64,000 nt of DNA from Spongisporangium articulatum. GTDB lineage: Bacteria; Actinomycetota; Actinomycetes; Actinomycetales; Kineosporiaceae. The stretch spans positions 186,001 to 250,000 of the forward strand of contig NZ_JBITLV010000004.1 in the NCBI RefSeq assembly GCF_044465595.1, read 5' to 3'. The notes beneath the pieces were generated by a model that was not told where the DNA came from, did no database searches, and was given only the letters and a program-made list of their open reading frames with translations. Within the stretch, counting starts at the first letter, position 1, and the number at the start of each line of letters is the position of its first letter. Both the position numbers and the translations under genes were made by a program. Shown here piece by piece: positions 1 through 7,786 of the stretch.

Positions 1-1
1 G

Positions 2-985
2 TCGCTCGGCCTGCTGGTCACCGGGGTCGGGTTGCTCGTGCTGACCACCGGCTCGCTGCACTTCGAGGTGATCGCCACCGCGCTGTCCGGCGGCACCGCG
101 ACCGGTCCCGGCACGGGCCTCGACCCGCACCTGGCCGCCGTGGCCGGGCTCGGGGCGCTGCTGGCCCTGGCCGGGCTCGCGTTCAAGCTGTCGTTGGTGC
201 CGTTCCACCTGTGGACGCCGGACACCTACGCGGGCGCGCCGCTGCCCGTCGCCGTGTTCCTGGCCACCGTCTCCAAGGTCGCCGGCCTGGCCGCGGTCGC
301 GGTGTTCCTGACCATGGCCGTGATGCCGCTGGCCCACGCCTGGGCGCCCGTCCTCGCCGTCCTGGCCGGGGTGTCGATGACCGTCGGCAACCTGGTCGCG
401 CTGCGGCAGACGCACGCCGTCCGGCTGCTGGCCTGGTCGACCGTCGCGCAGGCCGGCTGGGTGGTCCTGCCGTTCGCCGCAGCCGACGCGACGCCGGGCG
501 GTGCGCTGCCGGTGCTGTCGGCCTCCGTCGGCTACCTGCTCGCCTACGTGGTGGCCTCGCTCGCCGTGTTCTCCGTCGTCGTCCTCGTGGCCCGGCACCA
601 GCCCGACGGCGAGGAGCACTCGCTGGAGACCTACCGCGGGCTGTCCCGGACCGAACCGGTGGCCAGCGGGGTGCTCGTGCTCGGGCTGCTCTGCCTGGCC
701 GGGTTGCCGCCCGGCGTGATGGGCCTGGTCGCCAAGGTCGTGGTGCTGCGGCCCGTGGTCGACGCGCAGCAGTGGGGGCTGGCCGTCGTCGCCGCGCTGA
801 ACGTGGCCCTGGGCCTCGCGTACTACCTGCGGTGGGCCGGGCTGGTCGCCGCGCGCCCGGCGTCCGGGCAGGTCCTGCTGCGCTGGAAGGTGCGCCCGGC
901 CGAGGGGATCGCGCTCGGGGCGGCCGGCGCCGCGTGCGTGGTGCTGTCGGTGGGGGGACAGTTGATCGCGGGCTTGTTGGGCTGA
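2..985 (+). CDS. nuoN: NADH-quinone oxidoreductase subunit N, 3' part
   Basis: This is the C-terminal part of the NuoN subunit of respiratory complex I, a multi-helix membrane subunit that takes part in proton pumping and quinone reduction. The frame is open from the first bases of the window, so the start lies upstream. The visible 327 residues are strongly hydrophobic, with many transmembrane segments. The stretch LSLVPFHLWTPDTYAGAPLP is characteristic of NuoN and its antiporter-like relatives. It is presumably the last gene of a nuo operon, because the next gene (htpX) is unrelated and begins 105 bp downstream. The assignment to NuoN rather than NuoM rests on this motif and on its position as the last gene. 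Confidence 0.93.
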   Translation, partial: SLGLLVTGVGLLVLTTGSLHFEVIATALSGGTATGPGTGLDPHLAAVAGLGALLALAGLAFKLSLVPFHLWTPDTYAGAPLPVAVFLATVSKVAGLAAVAVFLTMAVMPLAHAWAPVLAVLAGVSMTVGNLVALRQTHAVRLLAWSTVAQAGWVVLPFAAADATPGGALPVLSASVGYLLAYVVASLAVFSVVVLVARHQPDGEEHSLETYRGLSRTEPVASGVLVLGLLCLAGLPPGVMGLVAKVVVLRPVVDAQQWGLAVVAALNVALGLAYYLRWAGLVAARPASGQVLLRWKVRPAEGIALGAAGAACVVLSVGGQLIAGLLG

Positions 986-1090
986 TCCAGCGATCGTTCA
1001 GGAAGCTCCCAGGTAGCCACGGGAACGTGCACCTGTCCGAATCCGTTGACCAGCACGTCCCCTCACGTAAGGAACCGGAGGCCCGCCTCG

Positions 1091-1954
1091 ATGGGTCACA
1101 ACCACTTCAACGGTCTCAAGACCGCTCTCCTGCTCGGTGCCATGTCGGGCATCATCCTGGCGTTCGGCTACCTGATCGGTAACTCGACCGGGCTGGTCAT
1201 CGCCCTGTTCATCGCCCTCGGCATCAACTTCTACAGCTACTGGAACAGCGACAAGCTGGCCCTCAAGGCCATGCGGGCGCGACCGGTCAGCGAGGTCGAG
1301 CAGCCGGCGATGTACCGGATCGTGCGCGAGCTGTCCACGCGCGCCGGGCAGCCGATGCCCGCGCTGTACGTGTCGCCGACCGATGCGCCGAACGCCTTCG
1401 CCACGGGCCGCAACCCGCGCCACGCGGCGGTCTGCTGCACCGAGGGCATCCTGAAGATCCTCGACGAGCGCGAGCTGCGCGGCGTCCTCGGCCACGAGCT
1501 GATGCACGTCTACAACCGCGACATCCTCACCAGCTCGATCGCGGCCGGCCTGGCCACCGCGATCACCTTCATCGCCCAGTTCGCGTTCTTCTTCGGCGGC
1601 GGCGGCGACGACGAGGACCGGCCGAACCCGATCTTCGCGATCCTGTTCGCACTGCTGGCGCCCCTGGCCGCGGCCGTGGTGCAGATGGCGATCAGCCGCA
1701 CCCGCGAGTACGACGCGGACGAGGACGGCGCGACGCTGACCAACGACCCGCTGGCCCTGGCCAGCGCGCTGCGCAAGCTCGAGCGGGGGACGCAGGCGCT
1801 GCCGCTGCCGCCCGAGCGGGAACTGGTCAACGCCAGCCACATGATGATCGCCAACCCGTTCCGGATGGGCGGTGTGCAGCAGCTGTTCGCCACCCACCCA
1901 CCGATGTCCGACCGGATCGCCCGGCTCGAGCAGATGGCGGGCTACCGCCACTAG
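1091..1954 (+). CDS. htpX: Membrane zinc metalloprotease HtpX
   Basis: HtpX is a 287-residue integral membrane M48 metalloprotease involved in membrane protein quality control. The zinc motif HELMH lies at about residues 135-139, and the downstream segment REYDADEDGA carries the third (Glu) ligand. Hydrophobic segments lie near residues 11-30 and 33-50, with another pair around 145-205. The start at 1091 gives the family's usual opening MGHNHFNGLK. An upstream in-frame start at 1046 would add 15 non-conserved residues. An AAGGAACCGGAG ribosome-binding stretch precedes 1091. The gene converges with sodN and ends before a long inverted repeat. Confidence 0.93.
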   Translation: MGHNHFNGLKTALLLGAMSGIILAFGYLIGNSTGLVIALFIALGINFYSYWNSDKLALKAMRARPVSEVEQPAMYRIVRELSTRAGQPMPALYVSPTDAPNAFATGRNPRHAAVCCTEGILKILDERELRGVLGHELMHVYNRDILTSSIAAGLATAITFIAQFAFFFGGGGDDEDRPNPIFAILFALLAPLAAAVVQMAISRTREYDADEDGATLTNDPLALASALRKLERGTQALPLPPERELVNASHMMIANPFRMGGVQQLFATHPPMSDRIARLEQMAGYRH

Positions 1955-1990
1955 TTCGCTCGGGAGGAGGCGCCGCCAGGCGCCGACGGG

Positions 1991-2107
1991 CATGCACGAC
2001 CAAGAACGCGGTGATCATGCAGAAACGCGCGGCCCCCAGGCCGGCGAGTGTTCAACCTCGCCGACCGAGGCCGCGCGTTTCTGCATGATCACCGCAGGTC
2101 GTGCATG
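1991..2107. repeat. Long inverted repeat R1 (GTGATCATGCA family), likely bidirectional terminator
   Basis: Perfect 27-bp arms lie at 2008-2034 and 2069-2095. The outer part of each arm is GCGGTGATCATGCAGAAACG. A smaller stem sits inside (CGGCGAG/CTCGCCG), and an outer pair CATGCACGAC/GTCGTGCATG lies at 1991-2000 and 2098-2107. The element sits between the convergent htpX and sodN, so it could end transcription from both sides. It is the first of five elements in this window that share the GTGATCATGCA core. Confidence 0.85.
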
Positions 2108-2124
2108 ATCACGACCGGCCCCGG

Positions 2125-2535
2125 CTACGCCGGGGGGTAGACGCCCATGCCCTTGGCCTTCTCGGTCTGCCAGAAGATGGCGGCGATCTCGTCGATCAGG
2201 TCGACCAGCTTCTGACCGTCGGCCGGGTCGACCGACTTCTTGGCGTTGCCGGCCTGGTTGATGGCCCGCCACACCAGGTCGTCCAGCTGCGGGAACTGCT
2301 GGCGGTGGTCCGGCGTGAAGAAGTCGGTCCACAGCACCATGATGTGGTGCTTGGCCAGCTCCGCCCGCTCCTCCTTGATGGTGATGGCGCGGGCGCGGAA
2401 GACCTCGTCGTCCGAGTCCTGGTACTTCTGCGCCGACTTCAGCACCGACAGCGCCTCGATCTTCGCCTGCGCGGGGTCGTAGACACCGCAGAACAGGTCG
2501 CAGTGCGCGTGCGCGATGGTCGGGGTTGCGAACAC
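2125..2535 (-). CDS. sodN: Nickel superoxide dismutase, SodN
   Basis: SodN is a cytoplasmic Ni-containing superoxide dismutase that converts superoxide to O2 and H2O2. The 136-residue precursor has a short leader (MFATPTIAHA), which must be removed so that His11 becomes the N-terminal nickel ligand. The nickel hook reads HCDLFCGVYD at residues 11-20. The nickel-binding His, Cys12 and Cys16 are present, but the usual hook has Pro at the residue that is Phe15 here. The start is a GTG with a strong AGGAGGAG site a few bases upstream. The gene is divergent from its probable maturation protease, with 106 bp between them. The rest of the protein matches the family in length and in the helix-rich KEERAELAKHH segment. 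Confidence 0.95.
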   Translation of the reverse strand: MFATPTIAHAHCDLFCGVYDPAQAKIEALSVLKSAQKYQDSDDEVFRARAITIKEERAELAKHHIMVLWTDFFTPDHRQQFPQLDDLVWRAINQAGNAKKSVDPADGQKLVDLIDEIAAIFWQTEKAKGMGVYPPA

Positions 2536-2584
2536 GTCTCCTCCTTCTGATCCGCCGGGCCGGACGGCCCGCCGGGCGCCAGGT

Positions 2585-2611
2585 TTGAGCAGAGCCTGGC
2601 CTCTCTACACT
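2585..2611 (+). promoter_or_regulatory. Candidate promoter for sodX
   Basis: A TTGAGC-like -35 lies around 2585-2590 and a TACACT -10 at 2606-2611, upstream of the sodX start at 2642. This fits a housekeeping-type actinobacterial promoter. The transcript would have a short 5' leader of about 25 nt. It is predicted from sequence only, and the spacer is slightly short. Confidence 0.4.
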
Positions 2612-2641
2612 CGCTGCGATGCCCACTCTAGGCCGGTCGTG

Positions 2642-3022
2642 ATGTTGAGGCGCTTCGTGGTGGCGGAGCTGTCGATGTCGCCTGCGCTACAGCCCGGCCA
2701 GGAGATCGACGCGGAACCCGCGAGCGCCCCGGGGCGCGGCGTCGTCCTGTTCTTCGCCGACCCCACCCAGGACGACTTCTGGCTGGTCAAGCGCGTGGTC
2801 GGGCTGCCGGGGGAGACGGTGACGATCGCCGACGGCGAGGTCCGGCTCGATGGGCGGCCCTACGACGACCCGTGGACGTTCGACCACACCGAGCCGCCGG
2901 GGGAGTGGCACGTCCCGCCCGGGCACGTCTTCGTGCTCTCGGATGCGCGGGGCCGCAGCCTCGCCGACTCGCGCACCTTCGGCCCGGTGCCGGTCGCGGG
3001 CGCGTACCAGCCCGTCGGCTGA
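2642..3022 (+). CDS. sodX: Nickel-type superoxide dismutase maturation protease (S26 family)
   Basis: This 126-residue S26-family serine peptidase probably cleaves the SodN leader to expose the nickel-binding His. The family's catalytic Ser lies in SMSP (Ser11), and the Lys general base is in LVKRVVGLPGE (Lys50). The C-terminal box SDARGRSLADSRTFGPV matches signal peptidase box E. There is no obvious transmembrane anchor, which fits the cytoplasmic maturation protease rather than a secretory signal peptidase. The ATG at 2642 is preferred; a GTG one codon earlier is an alternative. Divergent pairing with sodN supports the assignment. It ends 6 bp from the convergent ANTAR gene. Confidence 0.88.
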   Translation: MLRRFVVAELSMSPALQPGQEIDAEPASAPGRGVVLFFADPTQDDFWLVKRVVGLPGETVTIADGEVRLDGRPYDDPWTFDHTEPPGEWHVPPGHVFVLSDARGRSLADSRTFGPVPVAGAYQPVG

Positions 3023-3028
3023 CCCGCG

Positions 3029-4675
3029 TCAGGCGTCGGGGCTCATCCGGTTCCGGCGCCGGGGGCCGCCCGGCCGCTTGGCGGCCGGGGTCACCGACTC
3101 GGGGGGCAGGGTGCCGGCCAGGACGACGTCGTCGGCGATGTCGCGCAGCTTCCGGTTGCTCTGCTGGCTGGCCTTGCTGAGCAGCATGAAGGCCTGCTGC
3201 TCGGTCACCTTGTGGATCGTCATCAGGATGCCGATGGCGGCGCCGATCTGCCGGTTGCTCTGCATGGCCCGCTGCAGGTTGGCGCTGCGCTCGCGGTCGA
3301 GGTGCGCGGTGGCCGCGGACGTCAGGTCGGCCTGGATCGTGCGGGCCACCTTGTTCAGGAACGACTGGTACTCGGCGTCGGGCGTCAGCCGGTTGCTCAC
3401 CCCGAGGATGTGCACGGCGTTCGGCAGCCGCTCGTGGTCGAGGTTCGCGAAGCTGACCAGGGCCCGTTCCACCCGGTCGCCGTGGGGGCCCGCCGTCAGC
3501 CCCGGGAACCGGCGCTGCACGTCGTCCACCAGCAGAGGTTGGCCCGTGGCGATCGCCTCGGCGATCGGCCAGCCGTCCGTCGCGTCCAGGCGGATCCGCT
3601 CGGGGGCCGCGTCCGGCACGGCCCCGCTCAGCCCGGTCGCGAACTTCAGGGTGGCCGAACGGTCGGACGGCTCGATCAGGTACGCCAGCGTGAACGGGAC
3701 GTCGTCGGTCGCGCCGGACAGGGCGCGGGCGAGGCGCTGGTACAGCTCGTCGACGGGGAGGTCGGCGACGCCCTGGGAGGCGATCTCGGCGAGCGTCGCG
3801 AGCCGGCGCCGGCGCAGGACCTCGACCGTCGTCTCGAAGACGGGGGCGAAGAGGCCGATGACCGTGCCGTCGTCGGCCCGCACCGGGGTGAGGGCATAGC
3901 TGAAGTAGCGGTCGAGGGTGTACGGCCCGCTCTCGATCGGCACCCACTTGTCGACGATCGTCTGCGACTCGCCGGTCCGGAAGCCATGGTCGATGAGCTC
4001 GCCGAAGACCGCCCAACCCTCCGGCCACCCGGCGGGCAGCGACTCGCCGAAGAGCTGCGGGTGCAACGCCGGGATGATGTCGGTGTAGGCCTGGTTGTAG
4101 ATCATCCAGCGCTGCTCGCCCCAGATCAGGGCGGTCGGCGAACTGGACTCGAGGCACAGGTTGACCGAGGCCATCAGGCCCGCAGGCAGCCACTCGTGGC
4201 TGACCCTCCATGGCAGGTCGTCGATGGTCACGCCCTCGGGCAGCGGGCCCAGGTGGTGGCTGGGCACGGGCAGGTCGGCCGGCCCGGCTCCGGGCCCCGG
4301 CTGCTCGAGGACGACGCCGCGCACCCGACCGGACGCTCCCGTGCCGTCCGGCAGGCCGACGATCACGAGCTGGTGGGGTGCGCCGTCCTCGTCGAGGAGG
4401 CTCTCCTCGACGCTGAAGGGCAGGCCGTCGCGCAGGCAGGCCTCGACGGCTTCGACGACGGCCAGGCGCTCGGCCAGCTCACCGGTCCGCAGCCGGGGCG
4501 TACCTGTTTCGGTTGTGGGATTGCGCGGCGCGTAACCGTGGCCGCCGGCCGTCTTCTCCAGTGCCGTCCACGCCCACGAGCGCGTGTCACCGTCGTAGCT
4601 GAACTCGCCCCGGATCGTGTTCTCGGGGCCCGGTTTCCGCCTGACGTCTTCGGCTGCCTGTCGAGCTGATGCCAT
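3029..4675 (-). CDS. PAS-GAF-ANTAR RNA-binding regulator
   Basis: This 548-residue multidomain signal protein has a C-terminal ANTAR antiterminator domain at about residues 467-525 (from LQRAMQSNRQIG to DIADDVVLAG). The N-terminal 100 residues look like a partial PAS domain. A PAS-like sensor covers about 150-290, and a GAF-like region about 300-440. ANTAR domains bind paired hairpins in nascent RNA and suppress transcription termination, so the protein probably couples a small-molecule or redox input to antitermination. The C-terminal tail is basic. The targets are unknown. An inverted repeat lies 90 bp upstream of the start and may be an operator. Confidence 0.85.
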   Translation of the reverse strand: MASARQAAEDVRRKPGPENTIRGEFSYDGDTRSWAWTALEKTAGGHGYAPRNPTTETGTPRLRTGELAERLAVVEAVEACLRDGLPFSVEESLLDEDGAPHQLVIVGLPDGTGASGRVRGVVLEQPGPGAGPADLPVPSHHLGPLPEGVTIDDLPWRVSHEWLPAGLMASVNLCLESSSPTALIWGEQRWMIYNQAYTDIIPALHPQLFGESLPAGWPEGWAVFGELIDHGFRTGESQTIVDKWVPIESGPYTLDRYFSYALTPVRADDGTVIGLFAPVFETTVEVLRRRRLATLAEIASQGVADLPVDELYQRLARALSGATDDVPFTLAYLIEPSDRSATLKFATGLSGAVPDAAPERIRLDATDGWPIAEAIATGQPLLVDDVQRRFPGLTAGPHGDRVERALVSFANLDHERLPNAVHILGVSNRLTPDAEYQSFLNKVARTIQADLTSAATAHLDRERSANLQRAMQSNRQIGAAIGILMTIHKVTEQQAFMLLSKASQQSNRKLRDIADDVVLAGTLPPESVTPAAKRPGGPRRRNRMSPDA

Positions 4676-4994
4676 CGCGTTCTCCCCCGGCTGACCGGTC
4701 GACGGTGACCGTCAGAGATGCGGTAACGAGCGCGCTGTTCGACTCAGTGGTGCTGGGTACATCCCGCATCTTAGACACTTCTAATGCGTGGGCCCGTTCG
4801 CAAGGCGCAATCGCTTGTTCACTGGCAGCCATGAAGTGAGGGCCAACATCACACCACGGTTGAACAGCCGTTGAACAGGTTCCGTGGCGAGTCAGGAGTG
4901 GATGTCGACCCGGTGGTCATCACCCCGGTGCATCGACCGTAACGGCGACCCGTGAGTAGGCGGTAGGAACGACTCCCTCGTTTTCAGGCAACGT
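4676..4994. other. Gene-free stretch with an inverted repeat and a direct repeat
   Basis: I see no convincing gene in these 319 bases. They contain TTAGA-N4-TCTAA at 4771-4784 inside a wider CGCA/TGCG frame (4765-4788), which could be an operator or -10 region for the ANTAR gene. They also contain a direct repeat TTGAACAG at 4860-4867 and 4871-4878. The stretch is the upstream region of the ANTAR gene, but on the minus strand it lies downstream of the PLD gene in the wrong order to be its promoter. Confidence 0.5.
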
Positions 4995-6659
4995 TCAGAA
5001 ACGGTGGTTCGCCCGGTCGCCCCGCGTGCGGTCGTCGGGGTCGAACATCAATCGGTTGACGGGTCGGGCCCAGAGGCGGGTCAGCCTGCCGACCGGGTCG
5101 GGCCGGTGGTGCCGGACCCGGGCGTCGCGGCGATCGGCGGCCGCCGTCCACGCGTCGAAACCGCTTACCGGGTCGAGCATTTCGTCGTCGGACGGGCCGT
5201 CCCCGAGGTGCTCGCGCCACAGCGCGAGCCGCACGTCGCGCGGAAGCCGGCGGGCGCCGTCCCCGTGCCTCGTGAGATCCCGCGGTTCGCGTTCGTCGCG
5301 TTCACCATCGATCACCGCACACGTGAGCTCCGTGTCCGTCGTCCACGAGCGCAGGTTGAAGTTGTCCGACCCGCACGTCAGCCACAGGTCGTCGACGATG
5401 CACACCTTCGCGTGCACGTAGATCGGCGTGCCGTGCGCGTTGACCAGGTCGTAGACGGCGAACCGGTCGCCGCCGGCCCCGCGCAGCACGTCGATCGCGT
5501 CGAGCTGGGCGATCCGGTTCGGCGGGCCGTTCCACCGGTCGTCGGCGTCGGGGTAGCGCGGGACGACGGCGATCACCCGCAGGTCGGGCTCCCGTTCGAG
5601 CGCCTCGGCCAGGTTGCGCGCGACCTCCACCGACCACAGGTACTGGTCCTCGATGTAGATCAGGCTGCGGGCCTGCGCGAACGCCTTCGCGTAGCCCCGG
5701 GCCACCGACCGCTCGCCGTCGGGCGCGAACGGGAAGTGCGGGCGCTTGCGCGCGAACGTGCGCAGCAGCTGGACGGCGACCTCCCCCTGCGCGGGCGGGT
5801 CCGGGAACGCTTCGGGCAGGTCCTCCGGGTGCCGCGGCATGTGCTCGCGCCTCTGGATCAGCATCCGGTAGGGCGTGCGGCGGTCGAGGGGCGTGTCGTC
5901 GTCCCAGCGTTCGACGAACGTGCGCAGGAGGTCGCCCACCACCGGGCCGCGCAGCTCGAGCACCGCGTCGTGCCAGGGCGGGGTCTCGCCGTAGCGTGGG
6001 TCCATCGGCATGACCTGCGGGTCGCCGCCGTGGTGCTCGTCGTCGCGGCGCGAGTGGCACAGGTCGATGCCGCCGACGTAGGCCACGTCCTTCTGTGGTT
6101 CGTCCTGGTGGCGGATCACGAAGAGCTTCTGGTGGTGGCTGCCGAACGTGCGGACCCGCTGGTCGAGCAGCACCTCGCCGCCGGCCGCGTTGACCCGGGT
6201 GCCCAGGTGCTCGTTGTCCTGCGCGTTGTACGACAGCCTGCGGCTGTGGCTGCGCCAGAGGAGACCGCGCACCTCGACGCCCTTGCGGGCCAGGTCGGCC
6301 AGGACGTCGCCGATCTCGGTGCCGTCGTCCAGCAACAACTGGTCGGCGTCGCCGCACCAGTCGGTGAAGAAGACGCGGTCCCCGTTCTTCAGGGCGCACA
6401 GTTCGTCGTACAGACGGCGGAAGTAGTGCGCGCCGTGGACGACGACCTCCGCGTGATTGCCCGCCACCCAGGCGCGGCCGTCGTCGTGCGGCTCGCGGTC
6501 GATCTTCGTGAACGGGTTGCCGCGCTCCTCGGGGGTCAGGAACCAGCGGTCGGGGGCGTCGTCCGTCACGTCGGCATCCGTCACGCCGACATCGTGCGCC
6601 GCACCCGCGCCGGGCGCGCGCCGAACCCTTGGCGGATCTGCGACCGTTCTGGTCGCCAC
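4995..6659 (-). CDS. Phospholipase D-like / cardiolipin synthase-like protein
   Basis: This is a 554-residue member of the PLD superfamily, which hydrolyses or exchanges phosphodiester bonds of phospholipids. The second catalytic motif is canonical (YVHAKVCIVDD, followed by GSDNFNLRS). The first begins HHQKLFVIRHQDEP at about residue 175: the His and Lys are present but the Asp is displaced from its usual position, followed by YVGGIDLCHSRRDD. No signal peptide is visible. The GTG at 6659 is the longest start, and an internal GTG about 25 codons later is also plausible. It lies 74 bp downstream of a co-directional gene for a membrane-anchored protein, so the two may form an operon. The substrate cannot be told from sequence. 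Confidence 0.82.
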   Translation of the reverse strand: MATRTVADPPRVRRAPGAGAAHDVGVTDADVTDDAPDRWFLTPEERGNPFTKIDREPHDDGRAWVAGNHAEVVVHGAHYFRRLYDELCALKNGDRVFFTDWCGDADQLLLDDGTEIGDVLADLARKGVEVRGLLWRSHSRRLSYNAQDNEHLGTRVNAAGGEVLLDQRVRTFGSHHQKLFVIRHQDEPQKDVAYVGGIDLCHSRRDDEHHGGDPQVMPMDPRYGETPPWHDAVLELRGPVVGDLLRTFVERWDDDTPLDRRTPYRMLIQRREHMPRHPEDLPEAFPDPPAQGEVAVQLLRTFARKRPHFPFAPDGERSVARGYAKAFAQARSLIYIEDQYLWSVEVARNLAEALEREPDLRVIAVVPRYPDADDRWNGPPNRIAQLDAIDVLRGAGGDRFAVYDLVNAHGTPIYVHAKVCIVDDLWLTCGSDNFNLRSWTTDTELTCAVIDGERDEREPRDLTRHGDGARRLPRDVRLALWREHLGDGPSDDEMLDPVSGFDAWTAAADRRDARVRHHRPDPVGRLTRLWARPVNRLMFDPDDRTRGDRANHRF

Positions 6660-6733
6660 GGTGGGCGCAGGGACGTTCCTGGCGACCGAAACGGACGCGG
6701 ATGTCGGCCTTGCCGGCCTGCGGTCGCCCCCGG

Positions 6734-7369
6734 TCAGCCGGGGATCAGCGGGTCGAGGTCGAGGGCCTGCATGTCGACGTCCACGTGGGCGCCCTGCCTC
6801 AGCAGCATGGCCTTCCCCTCAGAGTCCGTGACGCCGACCTCGTCGGGGAAGCCGGGCCCGTCGGTCACGAACGTGCCGGTGAAGCTGACCGTGTCACCCT
6901 GGTCGACGTCGTAGGGCGACTCCGGCGGGGGCGGCAGCAGCTGCACCCAGACCGGCTCGCTGTCCGGGTCGTCCGGGTCGACCACCCAGAACCCCTCGTC
7001 GGCCGGGACCGATTTCACCAGCAGGTCCGTGCCCGTGGCCCGCTGGCCCGCGTACCCCTTCAGACTGCCGTTGCTGTCGACCTTGGTGGCGAAGCGGCGG
7101 GGGATGACGACGTCGTCGGGGCTCGCGACCAGGGTGCCGGGGTCACCGGCCTTCGGCGTGGCTCCGGACGGCTCGGTCGAGGTGGGGGCCGCCGGTGGGA
7201 ACTCGTCGCGGCGGACGACGCTCGTCGCGGACGGCGCCGGCCCACCTCCGCGGACGATGCCGTCGCTCTTGTCCGGGTCGTTGCGCGCGCCACCGCACTG
7301 GGTGACCGCCGCCAGGATGAACAGCACGGTCAGCCCCATCAAGAGCCACCAGTTCGGACGCTCGTCCAT
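6734..7369 (-). CDS. Membrane-anchored extracytoplasmic protein of unknown function
   Basis: The protein has 211 residues with a single N-terminal hydrophobic segment at about 7-24, then a Pro/Thr/Ser-rich linker (28-75) and a C-terminal globular part of mainly beta character containing GDTVSFTGTFVTDGPGF. A Cys follows the hydrophobic segment, but the preceding Gln makes a lipobox unlikely, so an uncleaved anchor is favoured. The C-terminal part could be an OB-like fold. I do not recognise a family. It is upstream of and co-directional with the PLD-like gene and may act on the same membrane process. Confidence 0.7.
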   Translation of the reverse strand: MDERPNWWLLMGLTVLFILAAVTQCGGARNDPDKSDGIVRGGGPAPSATSVVRRDEFPPAAPTSTEPSGATPKAGDPGTLVASPDDVVIPRRFATKVDSNGSLKGYAGQRATGTDLLVKSVPADEGFWVVDPDDPDSEPVWVQLLPPPPESPYDVDQGDTVSFTGTFVTDGPGFPDEVGVTDSEGKAMLLRQGAHVDVDMQALDLDPLIPG

Positions 7370-7387
7370 GAGGACAATTACGGACCA

Positions 7388-7492
7388 AAGATCACCGTAG
7401 GCAAGTCGAACCGGCCGCCCGTCCCAAGATCATCGCTAGCGCCGCGTTTCGGCGAGTCGAACTCGGTGAAACGCGGCAGCTACGGTGATCTT
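7388..7492. repeat. Inverted repeat with core AAGATCACCGTAG
   Basis: The left copies AAGATCACCGTAG (7388-7400) and AAGATCATCGCTAGCGCCGC (from 7426) both face the right arm GCTACGGTGATCTT (7479-7492). The second left arm and the right arm extend over GCCGCGTTTC/GAAACGCGGC for 25 bp with a few mismatches. It lies between the start of the membrane-anchored protein gene and tRNA-Tyr. It is a different family from the GTGATCATGCA repeats. Confidence 0.65.
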
Positions 7493-7510
7493 GACCGGCC
7501 GAACCTACGA

Positions 7511-7552
7511 GAACGGCCCCTCTCCCGCGCATCCGCAGGTGAGGGGCCGTTC
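7511..7552 (-). terminator. Terminator hairpin after tRNA-Tyr
   Basis: A perfect 12-bp stem GAACGGCCCCTC/GAGGGGCCGTTC (7511-7522 with 7541-7552) follows the tRNA-Tyr gene in its direction of transcription. There is no long T tract, which is common in actinomycetes. Confidence 0.7.
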
Positions 7553-7562
7553 CAGCTGGTGT

Positions 7563-7643
7563 GGCGGGTAGAGGATTCGAACCTCTGAAGGCGTTGCCGT
7601 CTGATTTACAGTCAGATCCCTTTGGCCACTCGGGCAACCCGCC
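7563..7643 (-). tRNA. tRNA-Tyr (anticodon GTA)
   Basis: On the minus strand the 81-nt sequence folds as a class II tRNA. The acceptor stem is GGCGGGT/ACCCGCC, the anticodon arm TCTGA-CTGTAAA-TCAGA reads GTA, the long variable arm CGGCAACGCC is typical of tRNA-Tyr, and the T arm is AGAGG-TTCGAAT-CCTCT. CCA is not encoded. It is divergent from the yajQ gene. Confidence 0.96.
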
Positions 7644-7786
7644 TGGATCACCGCTGCACGCCAGACCTGCTCGTGCTGCGGCGGATGGCAGGATAGCAAG
7701 CCCGGCGGGGTGCTCGCGCCACGTGCTCGTGATGCGGACGGGTGCTGACCGGCGGGGAACCAGCCGTACCGAGAGAGGCATGCATC

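Noticed and set aside
998..1993. A 331-codon minus-strand frame opposite htpX
   Set aside because: Low-complexity Arg/Gly/Val/Asp translation; htpX on the other strand has intact family motifs.
2619..2642. Short ATG frame (7 codons) ahead of sodX
   Set aside because: It is only seven codons and the promoter -10 lies directly upstream, so it is more likely part of the 5' leader. It could be a minimal upstream frame but nothing supports that.
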